DNA from: Candidatus Omnitrophota bacterium | GTDB lineage: Bacteria > Omnitrophota > Gorgyraeia > Gygaellales > UBA12090 | Assembly: GCA_003510525.1 (NCBI GenBank) | Contig: DOMD01000017.1 | Span: 1-5,380, forward strand | Direction: 5' to 3' | Length of the DNA: 5,380 bases | Shown here: piece by piece, positions 1 through 5,343 of the stretch | Position numbering within the stretch: position 1 is the first letter of the stretch | Layout of the letters: the number at the start of each line of letters is the position of its first letter | Translations under genes and position numbers: made by a program | Notes under the pieces: model-generated | What the model was told of the DNA's origin: nothing | The model's input: only the letters and a program-made list of their open reading frames with translations | The model's database searches: none

Positions 1-2
1 TA

Positions 3-194
3 TTCGGGCAGTGTGGCGGGGCTAATGCGGACTCGGACGGCAGGGCGGGAGAGATCAGGTGTATAGAGCGGAGTGCGAAGAAAGCAAACCTGGTGTGCAA
101 GGCGGAAGATTGGCGCTGGTCAAGCACGTGGTGCCGATTTTCTTCGATCCGTATGACAGATGTATACACAGGACTTCCTCAATCTGAGGTTTAA
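3..194 (+). pseudogene. C-terminal remnant of a REP-associated / IS200-like (Y1) transposase
   Basis: The frame beginning at base 3 stays open to a TAA at 192-194. From about base 54 it reads IRCIERSAKKANLVCKAEDW followed by RWSSTW. This closely resembles the C-terminal signature of Y1/REP-associated tyrosine transposases (typically RYIERNxxRANLVxxAEDWxWSS), which act on single-stranded hairpin ends. The catalytic HUH motif and Tyr lie further upstream in the family and are absent here. The usual proline/arginine-rich tail after WSS is replaced by unrelated residues ending TDVYTGLPQSEV. Several normally conserved positions are changed (RYIERN to RCIERS). Codons 12-47 come from the repeat described separately, so the frame looks like a fusion of repeat and transposase tail. 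Its stop overlaps the stop of the convergent kinase gene in the shared TTAA at 191-194. I read it as a decayed, non-functional fragment; family assignment is from motif memory only. Confidence 0.55.
12..46 (+). repeat. Left copy of a 35-37 bp terminal inverted repeat
   Basis: This stretch begins TGTGGCGGGGCT and continues ATGCGGACTCGG. The reverse complement of 5344-5380 matches it over its whole length, with one 2-nt indel (GCTA-A versus GCTTCAA) and one C/T substitution. Both copies are GC-rich compared with the genes between them. In one frame both encode NADSDGRA, with the single substitution silent, so the repeat may come from a coding sequence. The flanks differ: the left copy runs into a transposase C-terminal fragment, the right copy into a hairpin and T-run. 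Confidence 0.75.
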
Positions 195-967
195 TCAAAA
201 AGATTTGTCGTATCTATGATAACGTCAGCATTTCCTATTGTAGGTTCAATATGTCTTCTATATGATGGAATCTGTGCTTCAAGGAAGTATTTATTTGCCA
301 AATAATCACCATGCCCTCTTTCCACGGAATCTCTCCTCGCAACCCTTTGGGATTTTTTCTCTTCAGCACTATAAACAAAAATGTTTAAATCAGCAATTCC
401 ATCGAGCTCGTCCTTTAATGCAAATATTCCCTCGACGAAAAGTATACCTTCCTTTACAGGCCCCACCTCCTCTCTATTTTTGATAATATTTCCATCTGTA
501 TGATTGTAAATATTTTTTATTATTGGTTTACCTTCTTTCAATTCATTTATATTTTTTTTTAGTGACTCAAAATCAGTTAAAGATGGGGCGTTGCCTATTT
601 CATATACTAGTAGATCTTCATCACTCATTGTTCCTCTTTCTCTCAGCGTGTCAACCTTCTCTTTTCTTTCTTTTCTGGAGAGTTTGAGGTAGTCATCCAT
701 CGCGAGCACTATGATATGTATTCTATCTCGAAGTAATTTCTTGAATTCATTTACTAGATAGGTTTTTGCGGTTGCTTCTGCTCCACCAACCGCTATTACA
801 AAAATACCACTTGCTGATTTTTCTTTGAAATGATCATATTTTTCACAGAAATTTATAATCAAGTTTTGAATATCATTCGGGGAGTCGTGTCTTAACATCA
901 AATACTCTACATTTGATTTGAGTTCTATATTTGCTGGTGATTTTATATTTCCTGGTGATTCGAACAT
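191..967 (-). CDS. Uridine kinase / phosphoribulokinase-fold P-loop kinase, last gene of the operon
   Basis: This 258-aa protein resembles the uridine kinase/phosphoribulokinase family of cytoplasmic ATP-dependent kinases acting on sugar or nucleoside hydroxyls. After about 50 N-terminal residues, a beta strand (GIFVIAV) leads into a P-loop GGAEATAKT at 61-69. Next come the acidic pair in AMDDYLK (Asp91-Asp92), a region ending IYNHTDGNI (153-161), the strand FVEGIFAL (177-184), the lid motif RRDSVERG (211-218), and PSYRRHIEPTIGNADVIID (234-252), which matches the family's C-terminal pattern. The P-loop is odd: Ala67 stands where the usual GxxxxGKT has Gly, while Lys68 and Thr69 are kept. The ATG lies 9 nt after the upstream kinase stop with no obvious ribosome-binding site, suggesting translational coupling. 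A 9-A run on the coding strand (552-560) falls in the KKN segment. The real substrate is unknown; uridine is only one option, and the long N-terminus argues against a plain housekeeping Udk. Confidence 0.8.
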   Translation of the reverse strand: MFESPGNIKSPANIELKSNVEYLMLRHDSPNDIQNLIINFCEKYDHFKEKSASGIFVIAVGGAEATAKTYLVNEFKKLLRDRIHIIVLAMDDYLKLSRKERKEKVDTLRERGTMSDEDLLVYEIGNAPSLTDFESLKKNINELKEGKPIIKNIYNHTDGNIIKNREEVGPVKEGILFVEGIFALKDELDGIADLNIFVYSAEEKKSQRVARRDSVERGHGDYLANKYFLEAQIPSYRRHIEPTIGNADVIIDTTNLFD

Positions 968-976
968 GGTAGTAGA

Positions 977-2215
977 TTATTTGTTTAATTTTACCATAAC
1001 TTCATTTAAAAGAATCACACCCTGTAGATAAATGGCCTTTGCTTTAGCCACATCCTTAATATGGAAAGGCATCATGCTGCAAAAATGACAAGCTTGAGCA
1101 AAGAGAGATTTGAGTTCCCAATCAGGCTCTTGTTCCAGTAATTTAAATTTCTTATTTTCCAGAATATTCTTAAAATTCTTTTTGATATAATTGTAATTTT
1201 GATTAGTCTCAATGTCTAACGTTATATCTATTAAAGTATCACTTTTTTCTTTCAGTTCAAATCTATTGAGATATATGGTGTCATATAAACCATAAAATGA
1301 ATGATATAGCTTCCCAATATCATATGTGAAATTTGATGCTTCGTGTGCACCTGGATCTATTAATTTGAATCTAAGATCTTCCTTTTCCTTCGAATACAGG
1401 ATATTTCCAAAATGCAGATCCCCGTGTGTTAGATTTGACGTTCTCAGCTTCAATTTCTCTAATATCCTTTTATCTTTTTTTATTTTTTTAATAATCGGGG
1501 CGACATTTTCATACTCAACACCATTTATTTTCAGCTTTTCTGCCTCTATTAGCTTTTTAAATTGTGGGCAATGAAGCATTGTTTCCTCTAATCTATTTTC
1601 GACTCTGTCTAGATGGTAGTGCTTGAGTTGGTCTTTTATCTCACCTCTACCCTTTTTCGTATAAATATTATTAAATACAAGGTCTAGGAGCTCACTCAAT
1701 ATACTATCTATCTTATTTTTGCTAATTATTTTATTACTCAAAAGTATATTAAGTGGTGTATATTTTTTATAGAAAGGAGTGATATAAAAGGGGGTATTGA
1801 AATCTAAATTATAATATACTAGCTCCGGAAATAGCTTTAATGTATCTTTGTCTAGGTTTAATATCCAAGAGATTTCCCTTGCAAGTTTATCTTTATTACG
1901 AGATGTGTCGAATTTAATGATATAACTATTGTTATCTTTCTCACCCCTTTTTTCATGGTTTGTTGATATTTGCTTCTCAAAAAGCCGTACATTTGCGAGT
2001 GACCCCCCACTATTTACAAATGATTTAATTTTCCACTCACTGACAATAGAAATCCTTTTATTTCCGGTTTTAATCAGAATTTCACCTGCATTCGGATATA
2101 TTGCTGATTCTAGCAACGCATTGATGATATCTGCATTGTTTTTAACAATCAGATCGATTAGCTCGGAACTTATAAGTTCTCTACCTGGCCTTGATTGATT
2201 TAATTTTAGTTTCAT
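977..2215 (-). CDS. Aminoglycoside phosphotransferase-fold (APH/choline kinase-like) small-molecule kinase
   Basis: This 412-aa protein has the eukaryotic-like kinase fold used by APH, choline and homoserine kinases, which transfer phosphate from ATP to a small-molecule hydroxyl. Visible elements are a probable ATP-anchoring Lys in YIIKFD (Lys101), a likely partner Glu114 in LAREISWIL, the catalytic Brenner motif THGDLHFGN (His264, Asp266, Asn271), and the metal-binding Asp287 in LIDPGAH, in place of the DFG of protein kinases. All key catalytic residues appear intact. The first ~90 residues and the C-terminal ~110 are not recognisable to me; APH proteins are usually nearer 250-350 aa, so this one is long. 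No signal peptide or membrane segment is evident, so it is probably cytoplasmic. It starts inside the end of the aminotransferase gene (35-nt overlap) behind its own AAAAGG site, and ends 9 nt before the next kinase. The substrate is unknown; an antibiotic-resistance role is not implied by the context. Confidence 0.8.
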   Translation of the reverse strand: MKLKLNQSRPGRELISSELIDLIVKNNADIINALLESAIYPNAGEILIKTGNKRISIVSEWKIKSFVNSGGSLANVRLFEKQISTNHEKRGEKDNNSYIIKFDTSRNKDKLAREISWILNLDKDTLKLFPELVYYNLDFNTPFYITPFYKKYTPLNILLSNKIISKNKIDSILSELLDLVFNNIYTKKGRGEIKDQLKHYHLDRVENRLEETMLHCPQFKKLIEAEKLKINGVEYENVAPIIKKIKKDKRILEKLKLRTSNLTHGDLHFGNILYSKEKEDLRFKLIDPGAHEASNFTYDIGKLYHSFYGLYDTIYLNRFELKEKSDTLIDITLDIETNQNYNYIKKNFKNILENKKFKLLEQEPDWELKSLFAQACHFCSMMPFHIKDVAKAKAIYLQGVILLNEVMVKLNK

Positions 2216-3323
2216 TTATAGCCTTTTCTAGGTGAAAAAGGAAATTATCTATATCTTTTTTGTTGATATTACCAATATTTGCAATATGTATAGCTCTATT
2301 ATCTAAGTGCCCTTTTCCTGCATATATAATAAATCCACTCTCCCTTAGTTTTTTGTGCAAAGGTTCGTAGCTAATATTTTCAGGAAGCATCGCATAAACA
2401 ACCATTCTTGAGTGGTATTTTTCTGGAAGAAAAAAAATGAGTCCCATTTTTTTTAAGCCTTTTCTCAAATAATTTGCATTTTTTTCGTATCGTCGCAATC
2501 TACCTTTAATGCTCTCCTCAAGTATATTGTCAAGAGATTGGTTTAGAGCAAAAAAAAGGGGTACTGCTGGTGTATAGGGTGTTTGGTTTAGCTCTTCTTC
2601 ATACCGATAATGTTTGAGAAGATCTAGATAGTAACACCTCGGCTTTATGTCTGAGATGGCTTTGATCGCTGATTTCCTCGCGCAGACGATTCCCAGAACA
2701 GGCATTGATTGAAGCGCTTTTGCGCTTGAGCCGATTGCAAAATCAATATTGTATTTTACTACATCCAGAGGCTCACCTCCGACAGCGCTTATGCAGTCAA
2801 CAATGAAAAATTTATTATATCTTTTTGCCAATTTGCCGATTTCTTTAACTGGATTTAGTATTGCGATACTTGTTTCGTGGTATGTCATTACTACAGTTTC
2901 GATGTCTGAATCATTTTTTAGAATTTTGTCTATGTCATCCAATTGGACAGGCTCCCCCCACTGATATTTCAAGTGCTTGTATTTGATGTGATGTATATCT
3001 GCTATTTCTGCAAATCTTTCTCCAAATTCTCCATTGCTGACAATTAGAGCTTTTTTTCCTTCATGCACATTGGCGGCCATGACGGCCTCCATCGCACTGG
3101 TACCGCTTCCTGTAAAAATCAGGACAGAATATTCCTCTTTATTTGCTTTAAAGACTATCAATAATTTTTCTCTAATACCCTTCAAAAGTTCTACAAATTC
3201 TAGTTCACGATGACCAATATCTGGTGAATTGTAAATTGACTCCCTGATATTATCATCGAGATTTACTGGACCTGAAATGAAAAGTTTGTGACCGCTTTTT
3301 TTCATTTCATTTATTGATGTCAT
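2181..3323 (-). CDS. Class V PLP-dependent aminotransferase, 2-aminoethylphosphonate-pyruvate transaminase (PhnW)-like
   Basis: Fold type I PLP enzyme of the PhnW/alanine-glyoxylate aminotransferase group, about 380 aa, near the family's usual length. Counting from the ATG at 3321-3323: N-terminal LFISGPVNL (15-23), the PLP-phosphate loop FTGSGTSAME (70-79), a YHETS motif (148-152), the cofactor-ring Asp in VDCISAVGGEPLD (Asp176), and the Schiff-base Lys in GSSAKALQSMP (Lys202). PYTPAVPLFFAL (249-260) matches the family pattern. VDxxSxxGGxPLD followed by SSAK is closer to PhnW than to serine or phosphoserine aminotransferases. The family's late Arg in RxG(N)xG, expected to bind the substrate acid group, reads IHIANIG here, so it appears to be His346. 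I chose the ATG because it overlaps the cupin stop as TAATG; a TTG two codons upstream is possible. Two 8-nt homopolymers lie at 2430-2437 and 2447-2454. The amino acceptor is inferred only; no other phosphonate gene is present. Confidence 0.85.
   Translation of the reverse strand: MTSINEMKKSGHKLFISGPVNLDDNIRESIYNSPDIGHRELEFVELLKGIREKLLIVFKANKEEYSVLIFTGSGTSAMEAVMAANVHEGKKALIVSNGEFGERFAEIADIHHIKYKHLKYQWGEPVQLDDIDKILKNDSDIETVVMTYHETSIAILNPVKEIGKLAKRYNKFFIVDCISAVGGEPLDVVKYNIDFAIGSSAKALQSMPVLGIVCARKSAIKAISDIKPRCYYLDLLKHYRYEEELNQTPYTPAVPLFFALNQSLDNILEESIKGRLRRYEKNANYLRKGLKKMGLIFFLPEKYHSRMVVYAMLPENISYEPLHKKLRESGFIIYAGKGHLDNRAIHIANIGNINKKDIDNFLFHLEKAINETKIKSIKAR
2222..2227 (-). promoter_or_regulatory. 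Ribosome-binding site of the APH-fold kinase gene
   Basis: On the minus strand this reads AAAAGG, 6 nt before the ATG at 2213-2215. It lies within the coding sequence of the upstream aminotransferase and supports the start that creates the 35-nt gene overlap. It is the best-placed Shine-Dalgarno-like site in the operon. Confidence 0.5.
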
Positions 3324-3670
3324 TAGCAATTTACTTTATCAATAATTCCCTTTTTAATAACTAGAACCTTTACATCTGCATCTTTCGCAATAATTTGATG
3401 TCTTTCTTTTGTATCTAGGATGAGGATATCATAAGGATGCATATCATAATCTTTCCCATTAACCCTTGATATACCTTTTGTCAAAAAGAAAATAAATTCG
3501 TTAACTTTTTCGTGGTAATGTTCTTGTTCAACAACTCCACTCGGTATTGTTACTGGTATTATGACGAGATTGTCACCCTCTCTTGTGATAGGTTCATCGA
3601 AATACCTATAGATAAATCTACCATCCTTGCTTTTTTCGGCTCCAACTTCGTTGAATTTTAGTATTTTCAT
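3323..3670 (-). CDS. Small single-domain cupin, first gene of the operon
   Basis: This 115-aa protein is one small beta-barrel cupin domain. Motif 1 is visible as GVVEQEHYHEKVNEFIFFL with a closing KG (45-66), giving metal ligands His51, His53 and Glu58. Motif 2 is HPYDILILDTKERHQI (78-93), with the fourth probable ligand His91. All four canonical metal ligands are therefore present and the protein should bind a divalent metal. Small cupins of this kind include sugar isomerases/epimerases, dioxygenases, and storage or regulatory proteins; nothing here picks one. There is no DNA-binding domain, signal peptide or membrane segment. As the promoter-proximal gene, joined to the aminotransferase by a TAATG overlap, it most likely acts in the same pathway. 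The start ATG has a TAGAGG site 11 nt upstream, slightly too far for an ideal ribosome-binding site. Confidence 0.82.
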   Translation of the reverse strand: MKILKFNEVGAEKSKDGRFIYRYFDEPITREGDNLVIIPVTIPSGVVEQEHYHEKVNEFIFFLTKGISRVNGKDYDMHPYDILILDTKERHQIIAKDADVKVLVIKKGIIDKVNC

Positions 3671-3681
3671 TTTTATGTAAA

Positions 3682-3687
3682 CCTCTA
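3682..3687 (-). promoter_or_regulatory. Possible ribosome-binding site of the cupin gene
   Basis: The minus strand reads TAGAGG followed by 11 nt and the cupin ATG. The core matches a Shine-Dalgarno sequence but the spacing is at the long end of what is usually functional. It contrasts with purF across the intergenic region, which has no such site. Confidence 0.35.
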
Positions 3688-3711
3688 CTCACTAGCCACT
3701 GATCATTATTT

Positions 3712-3740
3712 ATGATATCACAAATACAGAAAGAACACAA
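3712..3740 (-). promoter_or_regulatory. Predicted sigma-70-type promoter for the cupin-aminotransferase-kinase operon
   Basis: The minus strand shows TTGTGT (3735-3740), a 17-nt spacer and TATCAT (3712-3717), a moderate match to TTGACA-N17-TATAAT. Transcription would start near 3705, leaving a leader of roughly 35 nt that includes the TAGAGG site. A perfect 5-bp inverted repeat, ATCAT-TATTT-ATGAT (3702-3716), overlaps the -10 box and the start region, where a repressor could bind; it is short enough to be chance. AT-rich DNA yields such matches easily, so confidence is modest. Confidence 0.35.
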
Positions 3741-3769
3741 CGATGGGTATAGGCTGTTCCCTTTTTCAA

Positions 3770-3798
3770 TTGATTTCTTCGCGTTTTAACTATATACT
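3770..3798 (+). promoter_or_regulatory. Predicted purF promoter, placing the transcription start at the ATG
   Basis: TTGATT (3770-3775), a 17-nt spacer and TATACT (3793-3798) form a good sigma-70-type promoter. The -10 box ends only 6 nt before the purF ATG, so the expected transcription start falls on or next to base 3805. There is no purine-rich Shine-Dalgarno site before the ATG (the sequence is CTGTCTCT). Together these suggest a leaderless mRNA. Confidence 0.55.
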
Positions 3799-3804
3799 GT
3801 CTCT

Positions 3805-5286
3805 ATGTGTGGAATTCTCGGGATTATTTCTAAAAAACCTGTCACCAGCGAACTCTATGAGGGTTTGATTAATTTGCAGCATCGCGGCCAAGATGCCGCA
3901 GGAATTGTTACCTTTAATGGTAGATTTAATATCGCTCGCGGCAAAGGTTTTGTCCGAGAGGCTTTTGACAAAGAATCGCTTGCGAATCTTCACGGTACGA
4001 TTGGAATCGCGCACACGCGGTACGCAACTACCGGTTCGGCTTTTAATCTTGGCAATGCCCAGCCGTTTCTTGTTAATTCTCCCTATGGCATCGCGCTTAT
4101 CCATAATGGAAATCTTACTAATTATCAACAACTTCGCCGCGAACTGCAAGAAAACGAACATTTCCACTGCAATTCTGATTCAGATACAGAAGCTTTATTG
4201 GGCATATTGGCAACGGAATTGCGCAAAGCCTCGGGACATCCTGACTTCTTTACTGCATTAAGCGCCGCAGTAAAAAATGTATTTAAACGGGTTAACGGAG
4301 CTTATTCGGTCGTAGGCATCATCGCTGGCAAGGGTTTGTTTGCTTTTCGCGATCCCCATGGAATCCGGCCGCTTGTTTACGGGGTCCGTCAGAATATTGA
4401 CGGACAAAAGGAATATATTTTCTCTTCTGAAAATACGATGTACACGTTGCTTGGATTTTCTCTCGTCGGCGATGTCGGCCCCGGTGAAGTGATGTTTGTT
4501 GATATGGACGGGAAGCTGCACTCGAAAAAACTTGCTAGCGCTGAATTTACTCCCGACGCGTTTGAATATATTTATTTCGCCCGGGCCGATGCGCTCATCA
4601 ATCAGGTAAGCGTATATCGTGCTAGGTTGCGAATGGGGCAAAATATGGCGAAGAACTGGAAAAAGCTTCATCCCGATATAACACCCGACCTAGTAGTACC
4701 GGTTCCATTCACCTCTAATCCGATTGCGCTTGCATTTGCGCACGAAATTGGCGTCCGCTATTCTGAGGCGATTTATAAAAATGCGTTCATAGGACGTACT
4801 TTTATCATGCCGGGTTCGGAAACGCGTCAGAACGCGGTTCGGAGGAAGCTATCGCCGCAAATTACAGAATTAGCTGGAAAAGATGTCGTGATTGTTGATG
4901 ACTCCATCGTCCGTGGTACGACCAGCCACGAAGTAATACGAATGGTACGGGAGGCCGGCGCGAAAAAAGTGTATTTTCTTTCCATGTGTCCGCCGCTTCT
5001 ATACCCAGATTTTTACGGTATTGATATTCCAACCAGAGAAGAACTGATTTCGGCGCGTTTGTCAGACGAGGAAGTCTGCAAATTTATCGGTGCTGACATT
5101 TTGATGTTTCAAACCGTCGAAGATCTTTCGGAGGCTATCATGCGCCGCGGCGAACATCATATCAGCCGTCTTTCCATGCCGTATTTTAACGGCGAATATA
5201 TTACTGGCGATGTGGATGAACAGTTTATGGAGACAATTCGCCAAGTACGATCGCGAGAGCGCGTCGAAGATCAAGTCCGGAAATAA
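3805..5286 (+). CDS. purF: Amidophosphoribosyltransferase (glutamine PRPP amidotransferase)
   Basis: Catalyses the first committed step of de novo purine synthesis: PRPP plus glutamine plus water gives 5-phosphoribosylamine, glutamate and pyrophosphate, in the cytoplasm. The N-terminal Ntn glutaminase domain begins MCGILGI, so Cys2 becomes the nucleophile after Met removal and no propeptide is present. HTRYATTG (Arg72), HNGNLTN (Asn101-Gly102) and NSDSDTE (Asp127) are the expected glutamine-site residues. The phosphoribosyltransferase domain carries VIVDDSIVRGTT (362-373), the PRPP-binding loop with Asp365-Asp366. At 493 aa it is full length. The 4Fe-4S cysteines of the Bacillus-type enzyme are missing: PDFYG has Asp402 where that type has Cys, and the late CxxC region reads LSMPYFNGEY (456-465). 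It therefore resembles the cluster-free, propeptide-free E. coli class. The gene stands alone, divergent from the AT-rich operon, with visibly higher GC. It has its own promoter and a likely terminator just downstream. Confidence 0.97.
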   Translation: MCGILGIISKKPVTSELYEGLINLQHRGQDAAGIVTFNGRFNIARGKGFVREAFDKESLANLHGTIGIAHTRYATTGSAFNLGNAQPFLVNSPYGIALIHNGNLTNYQQLRRELQENEHFHCNSDSDTEALLGILATELRKASGHPDFFTALSAAVKNVFKRVNGAYSVVGIIAGKGLFAFRDPHGIRPLVYGVRQNIDGQKEYIFSSENTMYTLLGFSLVGDVGPGEVMFVDMDGKLHSKKLASAEFTPDAFEYIYFARADALINQVSVYRARLRMGQNMAKNWKKLHPDITPDLVVPVPFTSNPIALAFAHEIGVRYSEAIYKNAFIGRTFIMPGSETRQNAVRRKLSPQITELAGKDVVIVDDSIVRGTTSHEVIRMVREAGAKKVYFLSMCPPLLYPDFYGIDIPTREELISARLSDEEVCKFIGADILMFQTVEDLSEAIMRRGEHHISRLSMPYFNGEYITGDVDEQFMETIRQVRSRERVEDQVRK

Positions 5287-5291
5287 ATTTG

Positions 5292-5322
5292 CTAAATGGG
5301 CTTACTAAATGGAACTAAATGG
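5292..5322 (+). repeat. Three short direct repeats, CTAAATGG
   Basis: CTAAATGG occurs at 5292-5299, 5305-5312 and 5315-5322, with start-to-start spacings of 13 and 10 nt, between the purF stop and the hairpin. The last copy forms part of the hairpin stem. They may belong to the end of a transposase-associated element; a role as protein-binding iterons is not supported by anything else here. Confidence 0.5.
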
Positions 5323-5343
5323 GGTCAGCCACCATTCTTTTTT
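5318..5343 (+). terminator. Hairpin plus T-run after purF: probable intrinsic terminator, also resembling a Y1-transposon end
   Basis: AATGGGG (5318-5324) pairs with CC-A-CCATT (5329-5336) around a TCAG loop, giving a 7-bp stem with one bulged A at 5331. One C (5337) and six T (5338-5343) follow. It lies 31 nt after the purF stop and would serve as a Rho-independent terminator on the plus strand. The core GGGGTCAGCCACC also resembles the hairpin ends I associate with REP-associated/IS200-like transposases, so purF may have gained its terminator from an inserted element. Confidence 0.55.

Noticed and set aside
177..189. CCTCA-ATC-TGAGG as an operon terminator
   Set aside because: Only 5 bp of stem and no T-run downstream on the minus strand; too weak to annotate.
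262..483. Plus-strand open frame of 73 codons
   Set aside because: It lies antisense within the P-loop kinase gene, has no recognisable motif and no ribosome-binding site; the minus-strand frame has clear family signatures.
1326..2198. Plus-strand open frames at 1326-1574 and 1929-2198
   Set aside because: Both are antisense to the APH-fold kinase; their Phe/Ser/Ile/Leu-rich, membrane-like look is simply the complement of Lys-rich coding sequence.
977..2215. Antibiotic-resistance aminoglycoside phosphotransferase
   Set aside because: The fold motifs are shared by many metabolic kinases, the protein is unusually long, and the operon context points to metabolism.
2749..2964. Plus-strand open frame of 71 codons
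   Set aside because: Antisense to the well-supported aminotransferase, crossing its PLP-binding region; no independent evidence.
3324..3329. TTG start two codons upstream of the aminotransferase ATG
   Set aside because: The ATG at 3321-3323 overlaps the cupin stop as TAATG, a classic coupling arrangement, and no Shine-Dalgarno site favours the TTG.
3790..5274. Minus-strand frames (3790-4167, 4258-4671, 5062-5274) and a plus-strand frame at 3893-4261
   Set aside because: All overlap purF, whose frame carries all catalytic motifs over its full length.
5292..5322. CTAAATGG repeats as replication iterons or a CRISPR-like array
   Set aside because: Only three 8-bp copies with irregular 2-5 nt gaps, no spacers of constant length and no replication or Cas gene nearby.
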